64,000 nucleotides of DNA from CAWUEX02 sp963921305 (lineage in GTDB: Bacteria; Pseudomonadota; Alphaproteobacteria; Rhodospirillales; Rhodospirillaceae). The translations under genes were made by a program, and so were the position numbers. The stretch is taken from the NCBI GenBank assembly GCA_963921305.4, contig CAWUEX030000002.1, forward strand, positions 3,472,001 through 3,536,000. Reading direction: 5' to 3'. Each line of letters opens with the position of its first letter. Position 1 is the first letter of the stretch. This document shows, one piece after another, positions 8,645 through 17,713 of this stretch. The notes below the pieces were generated by a model. That model had not been told where the DNA came from, did not search any database, and worked only from the letters and a program-made list of their open reading frames with translations.

Positions 8645-9291
8645 CCGTAGCGTTGCTCTTTCCATGGATCGCCAACGGCGTGATACCCGCGCGCCTCCCA
8701 ATATCCGGGGGCATCTTTGTCCATAAAGGTGATGTGCCGCAGCCACTTGGCCGACTTCCAGAAATAGAGCTTGGGAATCACCAGACGTACGGGTCCGCCG
8801 TGCTCACGCGTCAGAGGCGCGCCGTTCCAGGTGTGGGCCAGCAAGACGTCATCGTCGTCGAACCAGGAGAGCGGCACGTTGGTGGCGTAACCGTCAAAAC
8901 TGCGCACCATCAAAAAAGCGGCGGTCGCTTTTGGGGCGACGACTGACAACAGGTGCTTGGCGCTCACCCCACGCCACCGGTTGTCGTAGCGAGACCACGT
9001 CGTGACACAGTGAATGTCGCAGGTGATTTCGGTCTGGGGCTGGGCCATCAGATCATCAAACGTCCATCGGATGGAGTTTGAAATTTGTCCAGCCGTCGTC
9101 AGGGTCCAATCCCGCTGAGTCAGGTTCGGCTGATCGCCGAGATCAAGCACGGGAAAGTCTTTGACGATGTGCTGGCCCGGCGGCAAGCGGACTTGCCCGC
9201 GCTCCGAGGTTTCACCGGTCAAGCCGCGGCCTTCACGAGCCCACTGTTCCTTGGTGCGATTTAGTTTGTCGATGTTCCGGCCATCCGCCAC
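8641..9291 (-). CDS. Sulfite oxidase-like molybdopterin-dependent oxidoreductase
   Basis: The 216-residue protein consists of the oxidoreductase molybdopterin-binding domain alone. ITCDIHCVTTWSRYDNRW contains the Cys expected to bind molybdenum, and RSFDGYATNVPLSW and GGPVRLVIPKLYFWKSAKW follow as in YedY-like proteins. There is no signal peptide. It starts at a GTG (9291) five bases after the smpB stop; the open frame extends further upstream only through smpB sequence in another frame. It is cytoplasmic by appearance and its substrate is unknown. Confidence 0.85.
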   Translation of the reverse strand: MADGRNIDKLNRTKEQWAREGRGLTGETSERGQVRLPPGQHIVKDFPVLDLGDQPNLTQRDWTLTTAGQISNSIRWTFDDLMAQPQTEITCDIHCVTTWSRYDNRWRGVSAKHLLSVVAPKATAAFLMVRSFDGYATNVPLSWFDDDDVLLAHTWNGAPLTREHGGPVRLVIPKLYFWKSAKWLRHITFMDKDAPGYWEARGYHAVGDPWKEQRYG

Positions 9292-9295
9292 GGCT

Positions 9296-9769
9296 CTAGC
9301 CCTTCTCCCGTAGCAGACGCGCCTTCTGCCGGTTCCAATCGCGCTCCTTAACGGTTTCGCGGCGGTCGACGTGTGTTTTACCGCGGGCAAGACCCAGCTT
9401 CAGCTTGGCAATGCCGCGGTCGTTGAAATACAGGCTCAAGGGCACCAGGGTCATGCCCTTGCGCGCCGTTTCCGCCGACAACTTGTCGATCTCACGGGCA
9501 TGCAAAAGAAGTTTGCGCTTGCGGCGCGGCTCGTGACCGAAGTGCTTGGCGCCCTCGTATTCCGGAATGTAGGCGTTGATGAGATACAGTCCGCCATCCT
9601 CGGCGGCGGCGTAGGACTCCTGGATGTTGCCGCGTCCCAATCTAAGCGACTTCACCTCGGTGCCGGTCAGAACCAGGCCAGCCTCGATGGTGTCCTCGAT
9701 TTTGTAATCGTGGCGTGCCTTACGGTTCTGGGCGACAGTGCCTGTCGAGATCCATCCTGACTTGGCCAT
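9296..9769 (-). CDS. smpB: SsrA-binding protein
   Basis: SmpB binds tmRNA and brings it to stalled ribosomes for trans-translation. The 157-residue product shows the full family core: NRKARHDYKIEDTIEAGLVL, GTEVKSLRLGRGNIQ, LINAYIPEYE, and the C-terminal basic region GLARGKTHVDRRETVKERD. It begins 11 bases after dapA, the usual dapA-smpB order in alphaproteobacteria. No ssrA gene was noticed in the window. Confidence 0.97.
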   Translation of the reverse strand: MAKSGWISTGTVAQNRKARHDYKIEDTIEAGLVLTGTEVKSLRLGRGNIQESYAAAEDGGLYLINAYIPEYEGAKHFGHEPRRKRKLLLHAREIDKLSAETARKGMTLVPLSLYFNDRGIAKLKLGLARGKTHVDRRETVKERDWNRQKARLLREKG

Positions 9770-9780
9770 CTCTCATGCGC

Positions 9781-10656
9781 CTAGTCGAACAGCCCGACGG
9801 CCCGCATGGCTTCCTCGACACGGGCCATGGACTTGGTCGCGAGCGGCACAAGCGGCAAGCGCGTGTCCGGCAGACACTTGCCGAGCAGACTGCAGGCGAA
9901 TTTTGCCGGCACCGGATTGGGCTCACAAAACAGCGCCTCATTGAGAGGATGTAGGATGTCGCGGATGCGCCAAACATCGTCATAGCTATCGTTGCGCCAG
10001 GCATCATGCAGTTCCGCGTTCAGCCGTGGCGCCACATTGGACGATACCGAGATGCAGCCAAACCCACCTTGAGCAAGGAAGGCAACGGCGGTGTCGTCGT
10101 CACCGGACAACAAACAGAACTCCCGCCCGATCTCAATTCGAGTTGCCAAGGGCCTGGCCAGATCACCGGTCGCGTCTTTCACGCCAACAATGTTGGTATG
10201 CTCGGCGAGCTGCGCCATGGTCTCGACGGTCATGTCGATGACGCTGCGCCCAGGAATATTGTAAATGATGATGGGCAGGTCACTGCACTCCGCAACCGCC
10301 TCAAAATGCGCGACCAACCCCGCCTGGTTCGGCTTGTTGTAATAGGGCGTCACAACCAAAGCCGCGTCTGCGCCTGCTTGCGCGGCATGCTGGGTCAGCG
10401 CAACAGCTTCCTCCGTGGAGTTCGAGCCGGTTCCCGCGATAACCGGAATCTTGTCCTTGGCGACCTCAATACACAGTTCAACGACACGCTGATGCTCGTC
10501 ATGGGACAGCGCAGGTGACTCACCCGTCGTCCCGCACGGGACGACCGCGTGTGTGCCTTCTTCGATTTGCCACTCGACAAACGCCTGAAACGCTTTTTCA
10601 TCAACAGCGTTGTCCCGGAAGGGCGTGATGAGGGCGGTGATTGAGCCAGTAAACAT
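9781..10656 (-). CDS. dapA: 4-hydroxy-tetrahydrodipicolinate synthase
   Basis: DapA condenses pyruvate with aspartate semialdehyde in the lysine and diaminopimelate pathway. The 291-residue TIM barrel has CGTTGESPALS with the catalytic Thr pair, VVTPYYNKPNQAG with the catalytic Tyr, and NIVGVKDATGD with the Schiff-base Lys. Length and start at 10656 match the family. It is transcribed away from the lytic transglycosylase gene and leads into smpB. Confidence 0.96.
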   Translation of the reverse strand: MFTGSITALITPFRDNAVDEKAFQAFVEWQIEEGTHAVVPCGTTGESPALSHDEHQRVVELCIEVAKDKIPVIAGTGSNSTEEAVALTQHAAQAGADAALVVTPYYNKPNQAGLVAHFEAVAECSDLPIIIYNIPGRSVIDMTVETMAQLAEHTNIVGVKDATGDLARPLATRIEIGREFCLLSGDDDTAVAFLAQGGFGCISVSSNVAPRLNAELHDAWRNDSYDDVWRIRDILHPLNEALFCEPNPVPAKFACSLLGKCLPDTRLPLVPLATKSMARVEEAMRAVGLFD

Positions 10657-10854
10657 GAACGGATCTCCGAAGCCGCCCAGACCTGTGGGGTCTTTTCTTC
10701 AGAACGGCGGCGCTAGAATGGCGCCACCATAACTTCGCCGGTATTCGACGGCAAGTTAGGCATAACCGGCCAAATGGCATCCGGTAGGCTTACGCGAACG
10801 TGCGAGACTTGGTAGAATTACGCCCAAGACCTTCAACATGATGTGTGTTTTCGT

Positions 10855-12972
10855 ATGGGGTTACATAAAAACTGGGTTGTAACGCTGGGGGCGACTCTGG
10901 CGGCGATGACCGGCATCAGTTCCAACGTTCACGCCCAAGCCCCGGTTCTTCCGCTCCAAAAACCGCCCGTTCCAGAGGTTACGGAAAAGGTTATTGAGGC
11001 GCCGGTTCTGCCAACGCGCAAACCGCCCTACTACGGCCCCTTCGGCGCGGACTACACCTACCTTCTCGATCAGGACGGCCGCGAGACCTTTTCCCGGGCG
11101 CTGGCTGCCGCTGATGCGCGGCGATGGAACCGGGCGATTGATTTGGTCGAACAGATCGATAACCCGCTGCCTGGACATGTCATTGCCTGGCTCTATCTGC
11201 GCCAAAACGGCGCGCGCACGCCCTTTAAGGCGAGAACGGAGTTCATCCGCGAGCATGCCGACTGGCCGGATATCAACACCATCCGCCAACGGGCCGAAGA
11301 CGTCGCCGACGACAAGTCTCTCAGCCGCGCGGAGTTGATCGCCTGGTTCGAAGAGTTTCCACCCCTGACCGGATCGGGCATGGCGGAGCTGGCTTATGCC
11401 TACAAAGACACCGGGCGAGAGCAAAAGGCCATTGAGATGGCGAAGACCGCCTGGCTGGAGGGGACCTTTGACCGCGGCGAGGAGCGCAAGTTCCTGCGTG
11501 AATTCGACGACATCATCACAACAGAAGACCACGAAGCCCGGCTTGAACGCCTGCTCTGGGACGAACACACCAATGGCGCGTCCCGCATGTTGCGCCGGGT
11601 CAATGGCGATTTGCGTAAGCTTGCGGAAGCGCGTATCGCCTTGATGACATCTTCCTACGGTGTAGATGCAGCGATCGCCAGAGTGCCAGCGGCGCTGAAA
11701 AACGATCCAGGCCTCGTCTACAACCGCCTGAAATGGCGCCGCAAGCGCGGGCGCTATGAGAGTGCCGCAGAACTCTTGGACAGCCCCGGCGCTGATGGGG
11801 GCCGGCCAGACCTGTGGGCGCGGGAGCGTCACATCCTGGCGCGGGACGCGATCTCCGAGGGCAATGTGACAGCGGCTTATCGGATCGCCGCCGGGCACAA
11901 AGCGACCGATGCCCTGTCCGTATTCGAAGCAGACTGGTTGGCGGGGTGGGTTCAACTTCAGTTCCTCAACGATCCGGAAGCCGCCCTGCCCCATTTTTAC
12001 AAAGTCTATGACGCCGTCGAGTTTCCGGTCAGCCTGTCGCGGGGCGCGTATTGGATCGCACGGGCGGCGGAAACGGCGGGCAACGATGAACTGGCGCGCA
12101 ACTGGTATGAAAAAGCGGCGATTCACGTCACCACCTATTATGGGCAACTCGCGCTCTCAAAGCTGACCGGCGGAACATTGCCCCAGCTGCCACTCGATCC
12201 GCTGCCGACGATGACAGAACGTAACTCGTTTCACCAAAGCGATTTGGCGCAAACGGTGCGCCTGCTGGCCGAGGTCGGCAACACGGATTATCTGCGCACT
12301 TTTGTTCTCGCCGCGGCGAAGGCCTCGGCCTTCGCGACCGAGAAACATATGTCGGCCGAGTTGGTGAATCGCTTAGGGCGGCCGGACCTGGGTGTATGGG
12401 TGGCCCGGCGCGCGGCACAGGATCACATCACTTTGCTGAAGCATGGCTATCCGGTGCCCCTGTTCGAGTATCCTGACTACCCGGAGCGGGCGCTGCTTCT
12501 ATCCATCACCCGGCAGGAGAGCAACTTCGATGTGGCGGCGCGCAGCTGGGCCGGAGCACGCGGCTTGATGCAACTGATGCCAGCGACGGCGCGCGTGGTT
12601 TCGCGGCAGCTCGGCGAGCGCTATAGCCGCGACGCCCTAACCGTCGATGCCGCCTACAACATTCGCTTGGGGTCAAAATACCTAGGTGATCTGATTGACG
12701 ATTTCGATGGCTCTTACATCATGGCCATCGCGGGCTACAACGCCGGGCCGCACCGGGTACGCCAATGGGTGCGCCGGTTCGGCGATCCGCGCAAACCTGA
12801 CGTCGATCCGATTGATTGGGTCGAACAGATCCCCTTTACGGAAACGCGCAACTACGTCCAGCGCGTGATGGAGAACCTGCAAATCTATCGAGCGGTGCTG
12901 GCCAATACGCAACAACTGGCTCAGACGCTTCCCGATGATTTGGCCCGGCCCGCTTCGTCTGCGTCAAACTGA
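10855..12972 (+). CDS. Soluble lytic murein transglycosylase (SLT type)
   Basis: The roughly 705-residue periplasmic enzyme cleaves the MurNAc-GlcNAc bond of peptidoglycan, leaving a 1,6-anhydro end. It has a signal peptide ending near SSNVHAQA, a Pro-rich linker, a long alpha-helical superhelical region, and a C-terminal SLT domain with ITRQESNFD (catalytic Glu near residue 555), ARGLMQLMPATAR and IAGYNAGPHRVRQW. I prefer the ATG at 10855; a GTG four codons earlier (10843) would also fit, and no strong ribosome-binding site decides. It is divergent from dapA. Confidence 0.93.
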   Translation: MGLHKNWVVTLGATLAAMTGISSNVHAQAPVLPLQKPPVPEVTEKVIEAPVLPTRKPPYYGPFGADYTYLLDQDGRETFSRALAAADARRWNRAIDLVEQIDNPLPGHVIAWLYLRQNGARTPFKARTEFIREHADWPDINTIRQRAEDVADDKSLSRAELIAWFEEFPPLTGSGMAELAYAYKDTGREQKAIEMAKTAWLEGTFDRGEERKFLREFDDIITTEDHEARLERLLWDEHTNGASRMLRRVNGDLRKLAEARIALMTSSYGVDAAIARVPAALKNDPGLVYNRLKWRRKRGRYESAAELLDSPGADGGRPDLWARERHILARDAISEGNVTAAYRIAAGHKATDALSVFEADWLAGWVQLQFLNDPEAALPHFYKVYDAVEFPVSLSRGAYWIARAAETAGNDELARNWYEKAAIHVTTYYGQLALSKLTGGTLPQLPLDPLPTMTERNSFHQSDLAQTVRLLAEVGNTDYLRTFVLAAAKASAFATEKHMSAELVNRLGRPDLGVWVARRAAQDHITLLKHGYPVPLFEYPDYPERALLLSITRQESNFDVAARSWAGARGLMQLMPATARVVSRQLGERYSRDALTVDAAYNIRLGSKYLGDLIDDFDGSYIMAIAGYNAGPHRVRQWVRRFGDPRKPDVDPIDWVEQIPFTETRNYVQRVMENLQIYRAVLANTQQLAQTLPDDLARPASSASN

Positions 12973-13001
12973 CAATCAGAGCAAAACGAATAGCCAGAAA
13001 C

Positions 13002-13033
13002 AAAAAAGCCGATGCGTTGCGGCATCGGCCTTT
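13002..13033. terminator. Bidirectional terminator between the transglycosylase and bactofilin genes
   Basis: GCCGATGC (13008-13015) pairs with GCATCGGC (13022-13029), with AAAAAA before and TTT after, in the middle of a convergent 86-base gap. Confidence 0.75.
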
Positions 13034-13058
13034 GTCAATTGAATGCGTTGTCTGTGGT

Positions 13059-13541
13059 CTAAGACACAGCCGCCTGAGGCACTTTCGTGTTTTCAACCTT
13101 GGCCGGGCGAATGTTGGGTGACTTGATCTCCACCGGCTCGGCTTTTGCGGCCTGGGGCGCTTCTACGGCAATGCGCTTGCAGTGGCCTTCCATAAACGCA
13201 CCGGGCTCAATGGCCAAGCTTTCGTGTTCGATATCACCGGACATTTGCGCGGTTGAAGCCAGGAACACGGACTTCGCTTTGACCTGCCCCTTAATGTTGC
13301 CGTGAATGCGGACGGTTTGGGCTTTCACCTCACCACTAACGGACCCCTTGGTGCCGACAATGAGAGCCTTGCATGAAATATCACCCTCGACCGTTCCATC
13401 CACTTGGATCTCGCCATTGCTGGAGAGGTTGCCGTGGACCGATAAGTCGACGCTAATAATCGACGGTACGGATTTGGTCTGACCTTCGCTCATGCGCGCG
13501 TCCTGTCCCTGTGCTTGTCCGTTTGGCTTACTTGAGAACAT
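13059..13541 (-). CDS. Bactofilin (polymer-forming cytoskeletal protein)
   Basis: Bactofilins polymerise into membrane-associated filaments and position cell-wall enzymes. The product has the DUF583 beta-helix repeats, for example SVDLSVHGNLSSNGEIQVDG, GTVEGDISCKALIVGTKGSV and VRIHGNIKGQVKAKSVF, with flexible ends. I take ATG 13541 (160 residues), which overlaps the M23 peptidase gene by 14 bases. The open frame extends to 13640, but only as peptidase codons in another frame. Overlap with an M23 peptidase is a known functional pairing in alphaproteobacteria, where the peptidase partners the bactofilin. Confidence 0.92.
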   Translation of the reverse strand: MFSSKPNGQAQGQDARMSEGQTKSVPSIISVDLSVHGNLSSNGEIQVDGTVEGDISCKALIVGTKGSVSGEVKAQTVRIHGNIKGQVKAKSVFLASTAQMSGDIEHESLAIEPGAFMEGHCKRIAVEAPQAAKAEPVEIKSPNIRPAKVENTKVPQAAVS

Positions 13542-14931
13542 CGCTTCCAGCTCTGATAAACTTGAGCGGGTTAAGTTGCTTCCCGCCATACAGCACTTCG
13601 AAATGCAAGTGCGGACCCGAGCTGCGGCCACTGTTGCCAAGGAGGCCTATTTCGGTTCCGCGCCCGACATAGTCCCCCTCTTCTACAGAAAGTTTCGCCA
13701 AATGGCCATAGCGCGAGGTCAGGCCCATGCCATGGTCAATCTCGACCAAACGGCCATACTTTCCGCGCCATCCGGCGTAAATCACCTTGCCTTCACCGGG
13801 ACTTAGCACCGGCGATTTATAGGGCCCACCGAAGTCCAGGCCCAGGTGCCGGGCGTAGGCGCCCGTAAACGGATCCTTGCGCACGCCGAAGCCACTGGTA
13901 ATCCAATATTTATTGAGCGGCTTGTCGAGCGGCATCACAGAAGCCAGCGTTTGCAGCTCTGTCAGGCGTTCAACTTGAAGATTTAGTGACACCAATGATT
14001 CGTGCAGGGGCCCTTGCTCACGCGGAACGGAGTTCAAGGGAATAAATGGCCCGCCGCTGCCGAACTCGGTCCGGCGGTCGTTGAGCAATTCATCCACGTC
14101 CAGACCCGTGCCATCCAATGAGGCTTCAATCTGGCCGATTTTATCTTCTGCCACTTCGGAAAAACGGTGGAAGAGCAGCAACTGGGTGCTTTCCATTTCA
14201 CGGATCTGGTCTTCAAGTGCGCCGACCTTGGTCAACAAAGAGTCGCGTTCCCGCGTCACCATATCGCGTTCAATGACAAGCTGACGTGTATCCAGGGCCT
14301 TGGGATCGATATAGGCGGTGCCAGCGTGAACACGAGAGACGTCGGTCATATCAGCTTTCAATTGCGCCAATTCCGTGCGCAATTCGTCGCGCTCCTCGTT
14401 CACCCGGAGGCGTTCAAGCTCGACCCGGCCAATGGCCACTTCGATCTGTTCGGGATCCGACGTCCAACCGGTATCGTCAGAACTGCGCGCATTGAAATCC
14501 GGCTTGCGCTGCCGTGCGGCCGACGCGAGCGCCCCCTCCGGCGTTTTCCGGTCGAGCAGAGTCACTTGCCGGTCGACTAAACCAACCATGCGCGCGTTGT
14601 TGTCATTCAGATCGTCGGTGATTTCGTCGATCCGTTTTTTGTAGACGGTCAACTGCGCGAGAAGTTGCTCGTATCCGGAGCGCGCGTCTTTGATTTCGCT
14701 TTCCTTGGCACGAATGCGGTCGCTGTGACTGACGACAAGGCCCGAACTGATCAGCAGCCAGACACCAACGACAGACACAAAGCATGTCGCGACGGCCTGC
14801 CGCATTGTCGTAAGCCGCAATATGCGCATACGCTCTTCGGTACGCAGAATGATTTGACGTTCCGGAAAGAACCGCTGCAAACGACGCTGGAAACGCGACA
14901 GACTCCGGTCGTTCGGATCAAACTTCGACAT
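13528..14931 (-). CDS. Membrane-anchored M23 peptidase with coiled coil
   Basis: The 467-residue protein has a cytoplasmic basic N terminus, one membrane segment near residues 47-67, long coiled-coil stretches (about 75-250, rich in Glu/Arg/Leu heptads) and a C-terminal LytM domain. ARHLGLDFGG supplies the zinc His/Asp and GPHLHFEVLYGG the HxH motif, so it should be an active D,D-endopeptidase. It is cotranscribed and overlapping with the bactofilin gene, which suggests localised cell-wall cutting for cell shape. Confidence 0.93.
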   Translation of the reverse strand: MSKFDPNDRSLSRFQRRLQRFFPERQIILRTEERMRILRLTTMRQAVATCFVSVVGVWLLISSGLVVSHSDRIRAKESEIKDARSGYEQLLAQLTVYKKRIDEITDDLNDNNARMVGLVDRQVTLLDRKTPEGALASAARQRKPDFNARSSDDTGWTSDPEQIEVAIGRVELERLRVNEERDELRTELAQLKADMTDVSRVHAGTAYIDPKALDTRQLVIERDMVTRERDSLLTKVGALEDQIREMESTQLLLFHRFSEVAEDKIGQIEASLDGTGLDVDELLNDRRTEFGSGGPFIPLNSVPREQGPLHESLVSLNLQVERLTELQTLASVMPLDKPLNKYWITSGFGVRKDPFTGAYARHLGLDFGGPYKSPVLSPGEGKVIYAGWRGKYGRLVEIDHGMGLTSRYGHLAKLSVEEGDYVGRGTEIGLLGNSGRSSGPHLHFEVLYGGKQLNPLKFIRAGSDVLK

Positions 14932-15301
14932 GTAGTGCTTCCCCTAAACACAACTTTCACCTGGCGGATCAGCCGGTTCGTCTGATTCCCCAAAGCGTAT
15001 CGTATGCGGACTATTTTTGATGCCGAATCCCGTCCGCTGAGAATTTCTCCGGCATTTTTTATCCACACCCAGACCAACGCGGGCGAAAACACGCCCACAC
15101 CGTTCTGGACAACCCAATTGGAGCGATTGTGTCGATTTTTTATAGTAATTTCAAATAGAAAGAATAAGCCGGACTGGCTGGCCCCTGTTCTCTGGCCTGG
15201 TTATACCCCATGATGAGCCTCAGCGGGCGGCCGGTATGGCTCAGATCCGCCAGCTCATAATCTACAAAGGGTATATAATTTATCCTAAAAACCCGCATGG
15301 G
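14932..15301. other. Divergent intergenic region, M23 peptidase / pgpA
   Basis: These 370 bases separate two divergent genes. The middle (15125-15170) and the end (15258-15290) are visibly AT-rich, as expected for promoters, but no convincing -35/-10 pair or operator was found. No RNA gene was recognised. The pgpA open frame extends in-frame to an ATG at 15236. Confidence 0.5.
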
Positions 15302-15754
15302 ATGCATATGGTCTCTAAAATGATCCTGTCCTGGTTTGGGGCGGGTTTCTCCCCAAAAGCGCCAGGAACTGCGGGCTCGATCGCCGCTCTGCCGTTCGCC
15401 TGGGTCATCGCGCTCTATTTTGGCCAGATGGGGCTGCTGGCCGCCGCCATTCTGGCTTTTGTCCTGGGATGGGTGGTCGCCAACCGTTCAGACGAGGCCC
15501 GGGACGACCCGGGTTGGGTCGTCATCGATGAGGTCGCCGGACAATGGCTGACACTTGCGGTTGTGCCGCCTGACCTAATGTTCTACGCGGTGGGCCTCAT
15601 TGCGTTTCGGATTTTTGACATTTTCAAACCCTGGCCCGTTCGCGCGCTGGAGAGGTCTATCAAAGGTGGCCTTGGCGTTATGATTGACGACATAGCCGCC
15701 GCAGTTTATGCGGGCACTGTCACGTACCTCTTTGCCGTACTGATTGGGCCGTAA
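15302..15754 (+). CDS. pgpA: Phosphatidylglycerophosphatase A
   Basis: PgpA dephosphorylates phosphatidylglycerol phosphate to phosphatidylglycerol at the inner membrane. The protein shows SWFGAGFSPKAPGTAGSIAA at the start, DDPGWVVIDEVAGQWLTLAV with the family's acidic residues, and FRIFDIFKPWPVRALE. Several hydrophobic helices follow. Family similarity begins about six codons after the ATG at 15302 (150 residues), so I choose that start. The frame stays open to 15236 (172 residues), with a non-conserved leader. It is followed after two bases by a CinA-like gene. Confidence 0.88.
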   Translation: MHMVSKMILSWFGAGFSPKAPGTAGSIAALPFAWVIALYFGQMGLLAAAILAFVLGWVVANRSDEARDDPGWVVIDEVAGQWLTLAVVPPDLMFYAVGLIAFRIFDIFKPWPVRALERSIKGGLGVMIDDIAAAVYAGTVTYLFAVLIGP

Positions 15755-15756
15755 CA

Positions 15757-16290
15757 TTGGCGACTCTTCCAGACGATCTGACAGCACTTGCGAAGTCGGT
15801 GATCGACAAAGCTAAAGCGGATGGCCGCACGATTGCGACGGCGGAATCCTGCACGGGTGGTCTGATCTCCAGTTGCCTGACGGCTGTTCCAGGCTCTTCA
15901 ACGGTCTTTATTTGCGGCTTCGTGACCTACGCAAATGAAGCCAAGACCCGCCTTCTCGGTGTGCCGACAGACGCCATTACTGAATTCGGAGCGGTTAGTG
16001 ACCTCACGGCTGCAGCCATGGCGGAGGGGGCGGTCCACCATTCCGGCGCCGAACTTGCCGTGGCGGTAACGGGCATTGCCGGTCCAGATGGCGGAACACC
16101 CGACAAACCTGTCGGACTTGTTTACCTGTCTTTGGCGGAACGCGGTGAGGACGCCGTGGTGAAACGCTATGTGTTTGCCGGCACCCGGGATGACATACGC
16201 CGTTCAACTGTGGGCGCGGCGTTGGAGCTGCTGCACAGCCGTCTCGAAGAACCCTTCGGCGGCGAACATGCTGACAACGACGACGACTAA
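15757..16290 (+). CDS. CinA C-terminal-domain protein (NMN amidohydrolase type)
   Basis: The 177-residue protein is the stand-alone C-terminal domain of CinA. It shows IATAESCTGGLISSCLTAVP with the catalytic Ser/Cys region, FVTYANEAKTRLLGV, and AVTGIAGPDGGTPDKPVGLV. Members deamidate nicotinamide mononucleotide to the acid form in pyridine nucleotide recycling. Translation appears to start at a TTG (15757) two bases after the pgpA stop; there is no nearby ATG. pgpA-cinA is a common alphaproteobacterial pair. Confidence 0.88.
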   Translation: MATLPDDLTALAKSVIDKAKADGRTIATAESCTGGLISSCLTAVPGSSTVFICGFVTYANEAKTRLLGVPTDAITEFGAVSDLTAAAMAEGAVHHSGAELAVAVTGIAGPDGGTPDKPVGLVYLSLAERGEDAVVKRYVFAGTRDDIRRSTVGAALELLHSRLEEPFGGEHADNDDD

Positions 16291-16329
16291 CCCGGACGGC
16301 ACTTGTCTCTAGCCGTAGAGCGTAGTTCT

Positions 16330-16764
16330 CTAACCATAGAGCGCAGCCGCGCGCGCCTCAAAGGCACCGACCATGCGGCGCACTGCTTCTTCAAACAGCA
16401 GGCCGATCAACGACTGCAGCATGCGCGAGCGGAACTCGAACTCAAGATGAAAGCGGACTTCGGTTCCCTTGCCGTCTGGTCCGGGCGCGAAGTCCCACGT
16501 GTTGGTGAGATAACTGAACGGGCCATCTTTGTACGCAACTTCGATCCGGTCTGACTGCTTCAATGTCACGATCGAGGTGAACTTCTCCCGCACCATCTTA
16601 AAGCCAATGGCGAGATCCGCCTCGAAGCCGTCGTCGACTCTTTTGGTGATACGGCAGGCGATACACCACGGCAAAAATTCCGGATAGCGCTCGACGTCGG
16701 CGACCAGATCAAACACTTGCTGCGGCGTATAGGGAAGGATGCGGGTTTCGTTATGAACCGCCAT
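16330..16764 (-). CDS. START-like RatA/Coq10 family protein
   Basis: The 144-residue protein has the SRPBCC/START lipid-binding fold of the RatA/Coq10 family: TRILPYTPQQVFDLVADVER near the start, YPEFLPWCIACR, and a C-terminal FRSRMLQSLIGLLFEEAVRRM helix region. In mitochondria and proteobacteria relatives bind ubiquinone, and E. coli RatA was reported as a ribosome-association inhibitor, so the exact role is open. I start at ATG 16764 (MAVHNETR); upstream codons lack similarity. It lies 22 bases after lipA in the same direction. Confidence 0.88.
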   Translation of the reverse strand: MAVHNETRILPYTPQQVFDLVADVERYPEFLPWCIACRITKRVDDGFEADLAIGFKMVREKFTSIVTLKQSDRIEVAYKDGPFSYLTNTWDFAPGPDGKGTEVRFHLEFEFRSRMLQSLIGLLFEEAVRRMVGAFEARAAALYG

Positions 16765-16786
16765 GGTACCGTTTCTGCCCCGCGTC

Positions 16787-17710
16787 TTATTCCGCAGCTG
16801 CGAGCTTTTCCTCGCGGGCCTCGCGCAGGCGGGCGAAATCGGCATCCGCGTGGTAAGACGACCGGGTCAACGGACTGGCCGACACCATCAGGAACCCTTT
16901 GGCTCGGGCGAGCTTCTCGTATTCGGCAAACTCATCGGGCGTGACAAAATGATCGATCGGCGCATGGCGCGGGGTCGGCTGGAGGTACTGCCCGATGGTC
17001 AGAAAATCGACATCGGCAGCGCGCATGTCGTCCATAACCTGGAGAACTTCGTCTTTCTGTTCTCCCAGTCCGACCATAATACCCGACTTGGTGAACACAG
17101 ACGGCACGACTTCCTTGACGCGCTCAAGCAGGCGCAAACTGGTAAAGTAACGCGCGCCGGGCCGAATGGCGCGATACAGGCGCGGCACCGTTTCAAGATT
17201 GTGGTTGAACACATCGGGTTTCGCTGCCGCGACCAACTCCGTCGACCCGAGCTTCTTGCGGAAATCCGGCGTGAGCACTTCGATTGTCGTGTTTGGGCAG
17301 GCTTCTCGCACGGCCTCGATAACCGCACGCCAGTGCGCCGCGCCGCCGTCTTCCAGATCATCCCGGTCAACCGACGTGATAACCACATGGCGCAAACCCA
17401 GATTGGCCACCGCCTCGGCAACGTGCTGAGGCTCGTCAGCATCGACGGCGTTCGGCTTGCCGGTCTTGATGTTGCAGAAGGCGCACGCCCGGGTGCAGGT
17501 ATCGCCCAGGATCATCATGGTGGCGTGTTTCTGGGCCCAGCACTCGCCGATGTTCGGGCACGCGGCCTCTTCGCACACGGTGTGAAGGTTGAGATCGCGC
17601 ATCAGCTTGCGTGTTTCGCCGTACTCACGCGACGTCGGCGCCTTAACCCTCAGCCACGCGGGCTTGGGCTGACGCTTCGTCTGGTCTTTAAGCGGCGTTA
17701 CTTCAGTCAT
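16787..17710 (-). CDS. lipA: Lipoyl synthase
   Basis: LipA inserts two sulfurs into protein-bound octanoyl groups to make the lipoyl cofactor. The 307-residue radical SAM enzyme keeps both 4Fe-4S sites: CEEAACPNIGEC (Cys46, 51, 57) for the auxiliary cluster that donates sulfur and CTRACAFC (Cys72, 76, 79) for the SAM cluster. The C-terminal RSSYHADADF holds the conserved Ser ligand region. It starts three bases after lpd, so cofactor synthesis is coupled to the complex that needs it. Confidence 0.97.
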   Translation of the reverse strand: MTEVTPLKDQTKRQPKPAWLRVKAPTSREYGETRKLMRDLNLHTVCEEAACPNIGECWAQKHATMMILGDTCTRACAFCNIKTGKPNAVDADEPQHVAEAVANLGLRHVVITSVDRDDLEDGGAAHWRAVIEAVREACPNTTIEVLTPDFRKKLGSTELVAAAKPDVFNHNLETVPRLYRAIRPGARYFTSLRLLERVKEVVPSVFTKSGIMVGLGEQKDEVLQVMDDMRAADVDFLTIGQYLQPTPRHAPIDHFVTPDEFAEYEKLARAKGFLMVSASPLTRSSYHADADFARLREAREEKLAAAE

Positions 17711-17713
17711 GGC

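Noticed and set aside
10861..12147. Minus-strand open frame of 428 codons inside the lytic transglycosylase gene
   Set aside because: High-GC shadow frame; the plus-strand protein is clearly conserved and the antisense product has no recognisable fold.
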